Below are positions 36,370 through 45,368 of a DNA stretch of 64,000 bases, one piece after another. The position numbers were made by a program, and so were the translations under genes. The notes beneath the pieces are model-generated. The model did not search any database and was not told the DNA's origin. It saw nothing but the letters and a program-made list of their open reading frames with translations. The DNA is from Streptomyces acidiscabies (GTDB taxonomy: Bacteria; Actinomycetota; Actinomycetes; Streptomycetales; Streptomycetaceae). Each line of letters begins with the position of its first letter. Position 1 is the first letter of the stretch. The stretch spans positions 62,001 through 126,000 of the forward strand of contig NZ_JAGJBY010000002.1 in NCBI RefSeq assembly GCF_020010905.1, given 5' to 3'.

Positions 36370-38007
36370 ATGGCGGACACACAGAGCGTCACACCGGTGA
36401 CCGGGGACGCAGTACAACGGGCGGCGGGGTCGGCCGCCGCAGCCTCGGTGCCGGCGGCACCGCAGGACAAGCAGCCGAGAAGCGTACGGGTCGTCCTGCT
36501 CGCGCTCATGATCACGATGATGCTCGCGATGCTGGACAACATGATCGTGGGTACGGCGATGCCGACGATCGTCGGCGACCTGGGCGGCCTCGAACACCTC
36601 TCGTGGGTGGTCACCGCGTACACCCTCGCGACCGCGGCCTCCACCCCGATCTGGGGCAAGCTCGGTGACATGTACGGCCGCAAGGCCACCTTCATGACCT
36701 CCATCGTCATCTTCCTGATCGGCTCCGCGCTCAGCGGCATGGCGCAGGACATGGGCCAACTGATCGCCTTCCGGGCCGTTCAGGGTCTCGGCGCCGGCGG
36801 TCTGATGGTCGGCGTGATGGCGATCATCGGCGACCTCGTGCCGCCCCGCGAGCGCGGCAAGTACCAGGGCATGATGGCCGGCGTCATGGCGCTCGCCATG
36901 ATCGGCGGGCCCCTCGTCGGCGGCACGATCACCGACCACTGGGGCTGGCGCTGGGCCTTCTACATCAACCTGCCGCTCGGCGTCGTCGCGCTGGGCCTCA
37001 TCAGCGTCGTGCTCCACCTGCCGCGCAAGCGGTCGCAGGCGCGGATCGACTACCTCGGCGCCGCGCTGCTGACCGTCGGCATCACCTCCACCGTGCTGGT
37101 CACGACCTGGGGCGGTACGGAGTACGCGTGGACGTCCGCGCGGATCATGGAGCTGATCGCGATCGGCGTCGCCTCGCTCGTCGGGTTCGTGTTCTGGCAG
37201 AAGAAGGCGGCCGAGCCGATCCTGCCGCTGCACATCTTCCGCAGCCGCAACTTCACGCTGATGTCCGTCATCGGGTTCGTCACCGGGTTCGTGATGTTCG
37301 GTGCGACGCTCTTCCTGCCGCTGTACCAGCAGTCCGTGCAGGGCGCGTCCGCGACCAACTCCGGGCTGCTGCTCCTGCCGATGCTCGGCGCGATGCTCGT
37401 CACCTCCATGGTCGCCGGGCGGATCACCACCAGCACCGGGCGCTACAAGATCTTCCCCGTCGCGGGCAGCGTGCTGATGATCGTCGGGCTGTACCTGCTG
37501 TCGACCATGGACACCGGGACCTCGCGGCTCATGTCCGGGGTCTTCATGGCCGTCGTCGGGCTCGGCATGGGGTGCCTCATGCAGATCACGATGCTGGTCG
37601 CGCAGAACAGCGTCGAGATGAAGGACATGGGCGTCGCGTCGTCCTCCGCGACCCTCTTCCGGACGCTGGGTTCGTCGTTCGGCGTCGCCATCATGGGCGC
37701 GCTGTTCAACAACCGGGTCCAGGACGTCATGTCCGAGCGCGCGGGTGCGCTGGGGTCCAAGGTCACCGAGGCGTCCGCGCAGCTCGACGCTGCGAGCCTC
37801 GCGAAGCTGCCTGCCGCGGCTCGGGAGGCGTACCAGTACGCCGTCTCCTCCGGCAGCCACTCCGCCTTCCTCCTCGGCGCCGTGATCGCCGTGATCTCGC
37901 TGGTCGCGGCGGTCTTCGTGAAGGAGGTTCCGCTGCGGGGGGCCGGGGGGCCGGCAGCGGAGGACGGGCCGGCGAAGCCTGCGGCTCCGGTGGTGGAGCC
38001 GGTGTGA
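36370..38007 (+). CDS. DHA2-family MFS multidrug exporter
   Basis: 545 residues with a cytosolic N-terminus of about 40 and 14 predicted membrane helices, as in EmrB/QacA. Motif A GKLGDMYGRKATF after helix 2, motif C region MALAMIGGPLVGGTITDHWGWRW, and LDNMIVGTAMPTIVGDL in helix 1. Proton-driven efflux of toxic compounds is expected; substrate unknown. ATG after GGGGGGAG. Controlled in all likelihood by the divergent TetR protein. Confidence 0.93.
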   Translation: MADTQSVTPVTGDAVQRAAGSAAAASVPAAPQDKQPRSVRVVLLALMITMMLAMLDNMIVGTAMPTIVGDLGGLEHLSWVVTAYTLATAASTPIWGKLGDMYGRKATFMTSIVIFLIGSALSGMAQDMGQLIAFRAVQGLGAGGLMVGVMAIIGDLVPPRERGKYQGMMAGVMALAMIGGPLVGGTITDHWGWRWAFYINLPLGVVALGLISVVLHLPRKRSQARIDYLGAALLTVGITSTVLVTTWGGTEYAWTSARIMELIAIGVASLVGFVFWQKKAAEPILPLHIFRSRNFTLMSVIGFVTGFVMFGATLFLPLYQQSVQGASATNSGLLLLPMLGAMLVTSMVAGRITTSTGRYKIFPVAGSVLMIVGLYLLSTMDTGTSRLMSGVFMAVVGLGMGCLMQITMLVAQNSVEMKDMGVASSSATLFRTLGSSFGVAIMGALFNNRVQDVMSERAGALGSKVTEASAQLDAASLAKLPAAAREAYQYAVSSGSHSAFLLGAVIAVISLVAAVFVKEVPLRGAGGPAAEDGPAKPAAPVVEPV

Positions 38008-38069
38008 CGCGGGGTGGTTCGACGCGGGTCGCTCTGTGATGCCGTTCGCGGTGTGACGCGGTTCTGAAC

Positions 38070-38116
38070 GAAGGCCTTCCGGTTGGTGTCCGCCGCCGGG
38101 GGGCCTTTCGCGTTGT
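38070..38116. terminator. imperfect hairpin between convergent genes
   Basis: AAGGCC near 38074 and GGCCTTTCG near 38103 form the outer stem, with CCGG pairs inside. Lies between the MFS gene and cseC, both ending here. Confidence 0.5.
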
Positions 38117-38157
38117 CGGGGGCGTTGGCAGGTGTTCTGCGTGGCGCCCCGGTGGTG

Positions 38158-39492
38158 TCACGGCAGCATCGGGTAGCTGCCCGTGTTCGTCGGGGCGTGT
38201 TCCGGGAGCCAGAGGACGGCTACCGCGCCCTCGGCGGGGATGTGGTCGGGAGCGGCCGGGGGGCGGACGTTGCGGAAGGTGAGGCGGGCGCCCAGGACGC
38301 GGGACTGGCCCGCGGCGATCGTGAGGCCGAGGCCGTGGCCCTGGACGGAGCGGTCGGTGCTGCCGGTGCGGAAGCGGCTCGGGCCGTCGGCGAGGAGCGC
38401 CTCGGGGAACCCGGGGCCGTGGTCGCGGACGCGGATGACCCGGCCCTCGACGGTGACCTCGATGGGCGGCTTGCCGTGCCGCGCGGCGTTCGTCAGGAGG
38501 TTGAGCAGGACGCGCTCCAGGCGCCGGGGGTCGGTCGTGACCTCCGACTCGTGCACCACCCTGACCCGCACCGCGGGGTCCTTCGCGGCCACCCGCCGGG
38601 TGACGAACTCGCCCAGCATGATGTCCTGAAGCTCCGCCCGCTCGGAGGCGCCGTCGAGGCGGGCCACCTCCAGCACGTCCTCGACCAGTGTCCGCATCGC
38701 CTTCGCACGGTCCAGGACCAGCTCCGTGGGCCGCCCGGGCGGCAGGAGCTCGGCCGCCGTCAGCAGCCCCGTCACCGGCGTCCGCAGCTCGTGCGCGATG
38801 TCCGCGGTCACCCGGCGCTCGGCCTCCAGCCGCTGCTGGAGCGCGTCCGCCATGGCGTCCACCGCGCTCGCGAGGTCGTCGGTCTCGTCCCGGACGACTC
38901 CGCCGATCGCGTCCCGCACCCGGACCTCCGACTCGCCCCTGGCCACCTGGTTCGCGGCGGCGGCAGCCTTGCGCAGCCGCCGTGACAACTGGCCGCCGAT
39001 CAGCACGCCGAGCGCGCTGCCGCCGAGGACGACCGCTATCGAGCCGATGATCAGGGCCTGGTCGAGGTCGTTGAGGATGTCGGTGCTGCGGTCGGTGAAC
39101 CCCGTGTGCAGGGAGAGCACCTTGCCGTCCTTCACCGGCACGGCAGCCCAGATGTCCGGTCCCCCGCCTCTGCGGTCGGAGACGAACGTCGCCCGCCGCC
39201 CTTCCACCACCTTGCCCCGCAGCTCCGGCGGCAGGTCCCGGTCGTTGATCTTGACGCCGGGGAAGTTCGGGCGGCCCGACACCTCGTAGTTGCGCTGGGC
39301 GATCTGGACCCGCTCGTCGGCCAGGTCGCGCGCGTTGTCCAGCATCGACACGCGCGCCGCGTTGTGCACGACCAGGCTCAGCACGATCGCGATCAACGCG
39401 CCCACCAGGGCGATCGCCGCGCTCAGCTTCCACCGAAGGCCCGTACGGATGTCCGCGCGCTCCCAGAGCGCCGACACCTGCTTCCGGATCAT
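38158..39492 (-). CDS. cseC: sensor histidine kinase CseC
   Basis: 444 residues. Membrane segment at about 22-45, external sensor domain to about 145, second membrane segment (ALIIGSIAVVLGGSALGVLI), HAMP, HisKA box DIAHELRTPVTG and ATPase with NLLTNAARHG, RDHGPGFP and GHGLGLTI. By gene order it is the kinase of the SigE cell-envelope stress system, which in S. coelicolor responds to wall damage by glycopeptides, lysozyme and others. 19 bases after cseB. Confidence 0.93.
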   Translation of the reverse strand: MIRKQVSALWERADIRTGLRWKLSAAIALVGALIAIVLSLVVHNAARVSMLDNARDLADERVQIAQRNYEVSGRPNFPGVKINDRDLPPELRGKVVEGRRATFVSDRRGGGPDIWAAVPVKDGKVLSLHTGFTDRSTDILNDLDQALIIGSIAVVLGGSALGVLIGGQLSRRLRKAAAAANQVARGESEVRVRDAIGGVVRDETDDLASAVDAMADALQQRLEAERRVTADIAHELRTPVTGLLTAAELLPPGRPTELVLDRAKAMRTLVEDVLEVARLDGASERAELQDIMLGEFVTRRVAAKDPAVRVRVVHESEVTTDPRRLERVLLNLLTNAARHGKPPIEVTVEGRVIRVRDHGPGFPEALLADGPSRFRTGSTDRSVQGHGLGLTIAAGQSRVLGARLTFRNVRPPAAPDHIPAEGAVAVLWLPEHAPTNTGSYPMLP

Positions 39493-39511
39493 CCCCGCAC
39501 CCCCGCCCCGC

Positions 39512-40213
39512 TCAGGCCTTCAGCTTGTAGCCGAAGCCGCGGACCGTCTCGATGCGGTCCTGGCCGATCTTGGTCCGCAGCCGCTGGACGTGGACGTCCA
39601 CGACTCTGGTGTCCCCGCCCCAGCCGTAGTCCCAGACGCGCTCCAGGAGCTTGTCGCGCGACAGGACCGTCCCCGGCGCGGAGGAGAACTCCAGGAGCAG
39701 GCGCATCTCCGTCGGCGTGAGCGCGACGGGGACGCCCGCCTTCCTGACCTCCATGCCCTCCGTGTCGATCTCCAGGTCGCCGAAGGTCAGCACGCCCCCG
39801 GCGGCCGGGGCGTCGGACTCGGCGCGGTCGCCCCCGCCCGCGTGGCCGAAGCGGCGCAGGACCGCGCGGATGCGGGCGACCAGGACGGCGCCGTCGAAGG
39901 GTTTGGTCACGTAGTCGTCCGCGCCGGCCTCCAGGCCGAGGACGACGTCGATGGAGTCGGCGCGCGCGGAGAGCATGATCACCGGCACGGTCGACTCGTC
40001 ACGGATGCGCCGGCACAGGCTCACGCCGTCCAGGCCGGGCACCATCACGTCCAGCAGGGCGATGTCGGGGCGGTCGGCCCGGAACGCGTCGAGGCCCGAC
40101 AGGCCGTCGGGCATGGCGGTGACCGCGAAGCCGTCCCGCTCCAGGGCGAGCTGGGTGGCCTCGCGGATGACGTCGTCGTCCTCGACGAACAGCACATGTG
40201 TCTGGTCTGCCAT
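39512..40213 (-). CDS. cseB: response regulator CseB
   Basis: 233 residues of OmpR type: acidic DD in FVEDDDVIREA, phospho-Asp in IALLDVMVPGLDG, Lys in VTKPFDG, winged-helix DNA-binding domain with LTPTEMRLLLEF and DTRVVDVHVQRLRTKIG. In S. coelicolor the phosphorylated form activates the sigE promoter. Here it begins 298 bases after the end of cseA, a long gap for an operon. Confidence 0.94.
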   Translation of the reverse strand: MADQTHVLFVEDDDVIREATQLALERDGFAVTAMPDGLSGLDAFRADRPDIALLDVMVPGLDGVSLCRRIRDESTVPVIMLSARADSIDVVLGLEAGADDYVTKPFDGAVLVARIRAVLRRFGHAGGGDRAESDAPAAGGVLTFGDLEIDTEGMEVRKAGVPVALTPTEMRLLLEFSSAPGTVLSRDKLLERVWDYGWGGDTRVVDVHVQRLRTKIGQDRIETVRGFGYKLKA

Positions 40214-40511
40214 CCGGGTGCTCTCACAGTCCTCGTGGGGGTCTCTTGTCGGTCGTACGTGCTCGGCGCGGGGCCTCCCACCAAGGGGACGCTCCGTCGG
40301 CCCGGTCCGTTCACCGGCGCTTTCACTCGTACATCGTTCCGAGCACCCCGATCGGTTCTCACCACCGGAGATTTTTTCGCCGACTTTGATTTCCGCAGGT
40401 CAGCGACGCGCCGTCAAGACGCCGAAAGTCCAGGAAGCATGGCCGGTCGGCGGTTGCTTCCCAGCTGATCGGCCATCGGGCGGCCCCGCCGACGCGCCCG
40501 GTGCCACCGCC
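40214..40511 (-). other. long cseA-cseB gap with possible internal promoter
   Basis: 298 bases without a gene inside an otherwise close operon. On the minus strand TTGACG lies at 40418-40413, with AT-richer sequence (AAATC and AAAAAATC) 18 or more bases beyond. No terminator hairpin is obvious. Confidence 0.45.
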
Positions 40512-41162
40512 TCAACCCCCACCCGGGGCAGGCGTGGCCTCCGTCCCCGTGTTCCCGTACTCCGTGTGCGTGCTGTATTTCTTCGCGAACTCGCTTGCGT
40601 TCCACGCGTACGTGATCACGGTCTCCCCGGACGGGTTGGAGACCGGGTCGTCCTTGGCGTACACCTGCTTCGTCACGACGAGATAGCCGCGGTCTATCTC
40701 GGCGTAGACGGGCGGCTCCTCGGCCTTGAAGACGTTCTGGTAGCGGCCGTCCTTCTCGTGGTAGACGTACGAGCCGACCCCGACCGCGTCCGTGCAGGTG
40801 AGGACGTTGACCACGATGTCGGTCGCGGCGCCGCCGGTCAGGTTGCCGTACTCCACGTCGACCGGGTACTGGTCGGCGACGCACGGCTTCAGCTCGCGCT
40901 TGACCTCGGTGGAGACCGCGGGGTCGTCCTTGACGAGGCTGACCGCGTCGATGTCCTTCGGGTCGGAGTAGCCGCCTGGCGAGGGCGTCGCCCCGACGAC
41001 CGCCTCGGCGTGGGCCGGGCCCTCGTCGCGCGCGCCGGTGCCACCGGTCCCGCAGGCGGAGGCGCACAGGGCGAGGACGGCGAGCACGGACACGCCCGTG
41101 ATCGCCGCCTGGAAGGTCCCGTGGACCGCAGGTGGTTCCGGCTCGGTCAGGCCGCCGCGCAA
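40512..41162 (-). CDS. cseA: lipoprotein CseA
   Basis: 216 residues. Hydrophobic segment ITGVSVLAVLALCASAC ends in a lipobox-like ASAC, so it should be attached to the outer face of the membrane; the mature part is acidic with a Cys-x-Cys-like pair spaced along the domain. In S. coelicolor CseA damps the sigE system. Start is TTG 41162, chosen because AGGAG in GAGGAGCGGGAGCG lies 8 to 9 bases upstream; this makes it overlap sigE by 16 bases. CTG 41150 is the only other candidate before the hydrophobic core. Confidence 0.85.
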   Translation of the reverse strand: MRGGLTEPEPPAVHGTFQAAITGVSVLAVLALCASACGTGGTGARDEGPAHAEAVVGATPSPGGYSDPKDIDAVSLVKDDPAVSTEVKRELKPCVADQYPVDVEYGNLTGGAATDIVVNVLTCTDAVGVGSYVYHEKDGRYQNVFKAEEPPVYAEIDRGYLVVTKQVYAKDDPVSNPSGETVITYAWNASEFAKKYSTHTEYGNTGTEATPAPGGG

Positions 41163-41689
41163 CGCTCCCGCTCCTCACGCTCCAGCGCGCGTGCGTCCAG
41201 ATCGCGCGCCTCCAGCTCCTCACGGAGCCGGGCGAGCGCCCGGTGCAGCGTGCTCTTGACCGTCCCGGCCGACATCCCGAGGGCGGCGGCCGTCTCTTCG
41301 GTGGACATCTGCTCCCAGTGTCGCAGGACCACGACACTGCGCTGCTTCGGCGCCAGCACCTTCATCGCGTCCATCAACAGGGCGCGGTCCGCGTGCTGTT
41401 CGGTGGCGTCCTCGACCGAGGCGTCCGGGAGCTGCTCGGTGGGCACCTCCTCCAGCTTGCGCGCCCGCCACCACTCCGTCCGGGTGTTGATCATGACTCG
41501 GCGCAGGTAGGCGTCCGCGAGGCGCTTGTCCGCGATGCCGTCCCAGCGGCCGTACGTGCGCGCCAGCGCCGTCTGGAGGAGGTCCTGGGCGTCCACGGGG
41601 TCCGGGACCAGGCGGCGGGCGCTGCGCAACAGCGCGTCCTGCCGCGTGCGGACGTACTCCTCGAAACCGAGCACCTCGCTGTGCGCCAT
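41147..41689 (-). CDS. sigE: ECF sigma factor SigE
   Basis: 180 residues. Region 2: EYVRTRQDALLRSARRLVPD to DAYLRRVMINTRTEWWR; region 4: LAPKQRSVVVLRHWEQMSTEETAAALG with recognition helix SAGTVKSTLHRALARL. Directs transcription of cell-envelope genes. Start ATG 41689 with GGAGG 9 bases upstream, preferred over an in-frame TTG two codons earlier. No anti-sigma gene follows; in this system control is by the CseB/CseC pair and CseA. Confidence 0.95.
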   Translation of the reverse strand: MAHSEVLGFEEYVRTRQDALLRSARRLVPDPVDAQDLLQTALARTYGRWDGIADKRLADAYLRRVMINTRTEWWRARKLEEVPTEQLPDASVEDATEQHADRALLMDAMKVLAPKQRSVVVLRHWEQMSTEETAAALGMSAGTVKSTLHRALARLREELEARDLDARALEREERERCAAA

Positions 41690-41932
41690 GTCCAACCGCC
41701 TCCGATCCCCGTTCCGGCCGACTTACGTGCCGGTTTCCCGCTTGTGGTCTGTGGCCCCGCGTCTCGCCGGGGCATGGAAAAGAAGCTACGGAGCTGTTGT
41801 CACGGCACTGTGCGGAGCAGCCTGCGGCGAGCGCTCGGCTGTCCGTCGGTTGTGTAACGGACCGCGGATCGGATACAAGAAGTGGGGGTTTTGATGCGCC
41901 TATGTGGTGATTTGGGATGAGAATGGGTGTGA
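41690..41932 (-). other. sigE upstream region
   Basis: Non-coding, should contain the sigE promoter. I could not place a convincing GGAAC/GTC-type ECF promoter or the CseB site by eye. No gene seen. Confidence 0.4.
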
Positions 41933-41974
41933 CACAGCCGGAGGATCCGCTGTGACGCGGGGCCTCCGGCTGTG
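41933..41974 (-). terminator. terminator after mutY
   Basis: Perfect 12-bp stem (41933-41944 with 41963-41974), loop of 18, just beyond the mutY stop at 42002 on the minus strand. Confidence 0.75.
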
Positions 41975-42001
41975 AGGTGACCGTGAATCAGATCGAGGGG
42001 T

Positions 42002-42976
42002 TCAGGTGCGCGGCAGGCGGTACAGGCCGCCCGCGAGCGGCTCCACCAGACCGTCCGAGACGAGGCCGTCGAGCGCCCGCGCGCGCTGCACCGGTTCGTG
42101 CCACACCCGGTCGAGCGCGGACTGCGGCACGGGAGCGTGCGCCTCGCGCAGGACGGCGAGCAGCTTGCCGCGCACCTGGCGGTCCGTCCCGGCGTACGTC
42201 TGACCCTTGCGCGGCGGGCCCTCGTGCTCCGGCTTGCCCGCGAGGCGCCAGGCGCAGCTCGCGGCGATCGGGCAGCGGTGGCAGGTCTCGTTGCGCGCGG
42301 TGCACACCAGGGCGCCCAGTTCCATGGAGGCGGCGGCCCAGCGCGCGGCCGTCGGCTCGTCGTCCGGCAGCAACGCGCGTGCGAGCTTGCGCTCGGCGGC
42401 CGTCGTCGCGTTCGGCGGGTACTGCACGCCGGTCACCGCGCGCGCGAAGACACGGCGGACGTTGGTGTCCAGGACGGCGTGCCGGCGGCCGTACGCGAAG
42501 GAGGCGACCGCCGCGGCCGTGTACTCGCCGATGCCGGGCAGCGCGAGGAGCTGTGTGTGGTCGGCGGGGACGTCGCCGCCGTGCCGTTCCGTTATGGCCA
42601 CGGCGGCGCCGTGCAGGCGCAGGGCGCGGCGCGGGTAGCCGAGCCGGCCCCAGGCGCGCACGGCCTCGCCGGGGGCCTCGGTGGCCAGGTCGGCGGGGCG
42701 CGGCCAGCGGGCCAGCCACTGCTCGTAGACGGGCAGGACGCGGCTGACGGGCGTCTGCTGGAGCATGAACTCGCTGACCATCACGCCCCACGCGCCCGCT
42801 TCGGGGCGCCGCCAGGGCAGGTCGCGGGCGTGCTCGTCGAACCAGTCGATGACCGGGGCGTGCAGGTGGGCTCCGGTGCTCTCGACCGGCTGTTCCTCAC
42901 GCGCGCGGGCTCTGGGGGGCAGGCTGTCGGCGGCGTCGGAAGGGGTGGTGTGCGGGGGCTTCGTGGGCGCAGTCAT
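42002..42976 (-). CDS. mutY: A/G-specific adenine glycosylase
   Basis: Removes adenine mispaired with 8-oxoguanine. About 324 residues. Core EFMLQQTPVSRV, helix-hairpin-helix LLALPGIGEYTAAAVASFA, catalytic Asp in AVLDTNVRRV, and a [4Fe-4S] loop C-x6-C-x2-C-x5-C (CTARNETCHRCPIAASC). The C-terminal NUDIX-like lesion-recognition domain of E. coli MutY is mostly missing: the protein ends about 75 residues after the cluster, as is common in actinobacteria. Start ATG 42976; ATG 43009 is also in frame. Confidence 0.93.
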   Translation of the reverse strand: MTAPTKPPHTTPSDAADSLPPRARAREEQPVESTGAHLHAPVIDWFDEHARDLPWRRPEAGAWGVMVSEFMLQQTPVSRVLPVYEQWLARWPRPADLATEAPGEAVRAWGRLGYPRRALRLHGAAVAITERHGGDVPADHTQLLALPGIGEYTAAAVASFAYGRRHAVLDTNVRRVFARAVTGVQYPPNATTAAERKLARALLPDDEPTAARWAAASMELGALVCTARNETCHRCPIAASCAWRLAGKPEHEGPPRKGQTYAGTDRQVRGKLLAVLREAHAPVPQSALDRVWHEPVQRARALDGLVSDGLVEPLAGGLYRLPRT

Positions 42977-43224
42977 GGCTCTTCGATCCTGCCATGGGAA
43001 GGGGTGCACGCGTGCGTGCCGTCACCCGGGGGAGGGGCGCACGCGTACGCGCGCGGGGCGTCGCCCTCCGTCCCATGGCCAAAGGTGCAAGGGGTGCGAT
43101 TGTGAACGAGTAGGGCGCCAGGGGGCGTTGCGGCGGGCGCGACCGGGATGATGATCCGGAAAAGTTGTGGTTCAGGCGGCGGGTGGGGACGGCGAACGCC
43201 GCGATCTCTCGTACAGTTTGCGCC

Positions 43225-44052
43225 GTGGGATCTCTGCGCAATCCGGTCGGGCCGCTTCCCTCCACCATCTACTGGCGACGGAGGGCCGTACTGCTGTCCG
43301 TGCTGGCCCTGTTGACGCTTCTGGTCGCCTGGATCGTCCTGTCGGGCGGCGGCGGCAAGAAGAACGGCGCCGAGGGGTCCAACGGCAAGAATCCCGCCTC
43401 CTCGATCACCCCGGGGCCGTCCGCCTCGGGCCCGGCGATCAGCCAACACCCGGGCGGACGCGACGAGTCGACGCCCGGCGACGCCAACGGGTCGGCCTCC
43501 GGCGGGAGTTCGGACGGCGGCGGCTCCGGATCGGACACCGGCTCCGGCGGCACGGGCGGCACCGCCACCTCCGGCGGCTCGGGCGACGACGGCTCCAACG
43601 GCAGTGGCAGCGGCAGTGCCGGCACCGCCCTCCCGGCAAGCACCGCGCTCCCCAACTGCACGGCCAGCGTGGTCACCTGGACCCTCAGCAGCGTCAGCAA
43701 CACCTACTCGCCCGACCAGACGCCGACGTTCCGCCTTACCGCGCGCAACAGCTCCGGCAGCGACTGCAAGGTCGACCTCGGCCCGAAGAACACCGTCCTG
43801 ACGATCACCCAGACCGACAGCGACGACACGTACTGGGCCTCCGACGACTGCCCCAAGGCCACCGGCAGCGCCCTGTACCGCGTCCCCGCCGGCGCCGCCT
43901 TCACGTACACCCTGAAGTGGGACCGCAAACCGAGCGCCCCCGAGTGCGCCACCCCGCCCGCCGGCCTCGCGAGCGCCGGCACCTACCTCGTCGAGGCGAA
44001 GGCCCCGGGATTCGCGAAGGCACAGACGTCGTTCGTCCTGGAGGCGGACTGA
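43225..44052 (+). CDS. membrane-anchored extracellular protein with Gly/Ser linker
   Basis: 275 residues. One hydrophobic segment (about 18-38), a 90-residue Gly/Ser/Asp linker and a C-terminal beta-rich domain of about 140 (CTASVVTWTLSSVSNTYSPD and on) with four Cys that could form two disulfides. Family unknown; outside location inferred. GTG start without a ribosome site, with TACAGT 7 bases upstream, so the mRNA may be leaderless. Convergent with disA. Confidence 0.75.
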   Translation: MGSLRNPVGPLPSTIYWRRRAVLLSVLALLTLLVAWIVLSGGGGKKNGAEGSNGKNPASSITPGPSASGPAISQHPGGRDESTPGDANGSASGGSSDGGGSGSDTGSGGTGGTATSGGSGDDGSNGSGSGSAGTALPASTALPNCTASVVTWTLSSVSNTYSPDQTPTFRLTARNSSGSDCKVDLGPKNTVLTITQTDSDDTYWASDDCPKATGSALYRVPAGAAFTYTLKWDRKPSAPECATPPAGLASAGTYLVEAKAPGFAKAQTSFVLEAD

Positions 44053-44110
44053 CGGCTCGTCGCCACCGCGCGCGAGAGATCGTCGTACGACCGTCCAGGG
44101 GCCGTTTTCC

Positions 44111-44158
44111 GGGGCGCTCGCCCCTTATCGCCGGTGAGGGGCTCCCCGAGCCCCTCAC
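44111..44158. terminator. two adjacent hairpins between convergent genes
   Basis: GGGGCG-CT-CGCCCC at 44111-44124 and a 10-bp perfect stem 44134-44143 with 44149-44158. They separate the extracellular-protein gene from disA. Confidence 0.75.
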
Positions 44159-44164
44159 GCGCCG

Positions 44165-45289
44165 TCAGACGTAGCGCTCCAGGATCGACGACTCCGCCAG
44201 CCGGGACAGCCCCTCGCGGACGCTGCGCGCGCGGGCCTCGCCCACGCCGTCGACGGCCTGGAGGTCGTCCACACTCGCCGCCAGCAGCTTCTGGAGGCCG
44301 CCGAAGTGCTCCACCAGCCGGTCGATGATCGCGCCCGGCAGCCGGGGCACCTTCGCCAGCAGCCGGAAACCGCGCGGGGAGACCGCCGAGTCGAGCGCCT
44401 CCGGGGAGGCCGTGTAGCCCAGCGCGCGGGCGACGGTGGACATTTCGAGCAGCTCCGCGTGGGTCAGCGCGTCCAGCTCGGACAGCGCCTCGTCGACCGT
44501 ACGGGAACGTTTCGCGGTCGGCTCCGGGACGTAGTCCCGCACCACCAGCTCGCGCTCCGGCTCCACGCCCGCGATCAGCTCGTCGAGCTGGAGGGCCAGC
44601 AGGCGGCCGTCCGTGCCCAGTTCGACGACGTACTCGGCGATCTCCGTCGCGATCCGGCGGACCATCTCCAGGCGCTGGGCGACCGCCGAGACGTCCCGGA
44701 CCGTCACCAGGTCCTCGATCTCCAGCGCCGACAGCGTCCCCGCGACCTCGTCCAGGCGCAGCTTGTAGCGCTCCAGGGTCGCCAGCGCCTGGTTCGCGCG
44801 CGACAGGATCGCCGCCGAGTCCTCCAGGACCCGCCGCTGGCCGTCCACGTACAGGGCGATCAGGCGCATCGACTGGGAGACCGACACGACCGGGAAACCC
44901 ACCTGCTTGGAGACGCGGTCGGCGGTGCGGTGCCGGGTGCCCGTCTCCTCGGTGGGGATCGTCGGGTCCGGGACCAGCTGCACGCCCGCGCGCAGGATCT
45001 TCGACAGGTCCGAGGAGACGACGATCCCGCCGTCCAGCTTGCACAGCTCGCGCAGCCGGGTCGCCGAGAACTCGACGTCCAGCACGAACCCGCCGGTGCA
45101 CATCGCCTCGACCGTCCGGTCGGAGCCCAGCACGATCAGGCCGCCCGTGTTGCCGCGCAGGATGCGCTCCAGGCCGTCCCGCAGGGCCGTGCCGGGAGCG
45201 ACCGCGCTCAGCGAGGCGCGCATCAGGGCATCGGAACCGGCGTTCCCACCGGACTTTCCGGGAGCCGCCGCCCGGTCATTGGCTGCCAC
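44165..45289 (-). CDS. disA: DNA integrity scanning protein DisA, c-di-AMP synthase
   Basis: 374 residues. N-terminal DAC domain makes c-di-AMP from two ATP: LDGGIVVS (DGA motif, here DGG as usual in this genus) and GTRHRTADR (RHR). Then a helical spine and a C-terminal helix-hairpin-helix domain (LQAVDGVGEARARSVREGL) that binds branched DNA. Product controls osmotic and wall genes. Located after radA, 79 bases apart, a widely conserved pairing. Confidence 0.96.
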   Translation of the reverse strand: MAANDRAAAPGKSGGNAGSDALMRASLSAVAPGTALRDGLERILRGNTGGLIVLGSDRTVEAMCTGGFVLDVEFSATRLRELCKLDGGIVVSSDLSKILRAGVQLVPDPTIPTEETGTRHRTADRVSKQVGFPVVSVSQSMRLIALYVDGQRRVLEDSAAILSRANQALATLERYKLRLDEVAGTLSALEIEDLVTVRDVSAVAQRLEMVRRIATEIAEYVVELGTDGRLLALQLDELIAGVEPERELVVRDYVPEPTAKRSRTVDEALSELDALTHAELLEMSTVARALGYTASPEALDSAVSPRGFRLLAKVPRLPGAIIDRLVEHFGGLQKLLAASVDDLQAVDGVGEARARSVREGLSRLAESSILERYV

Positions 45290-45368
45290 TGCACTCCTCC
45301 GGTCACAGGATCTGGGTGCTCCCGCCTGCGCACACGGTTCGTACGGACGGGCGAGACCAGGGCAAAGT

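Noticed and set aside
44165..45289. DGG instead of DGA in DisA as a sign of lost activity
   Set aside because: As I recall it is the usual form in Streptomyces DisA, and the RHR motif is intact.
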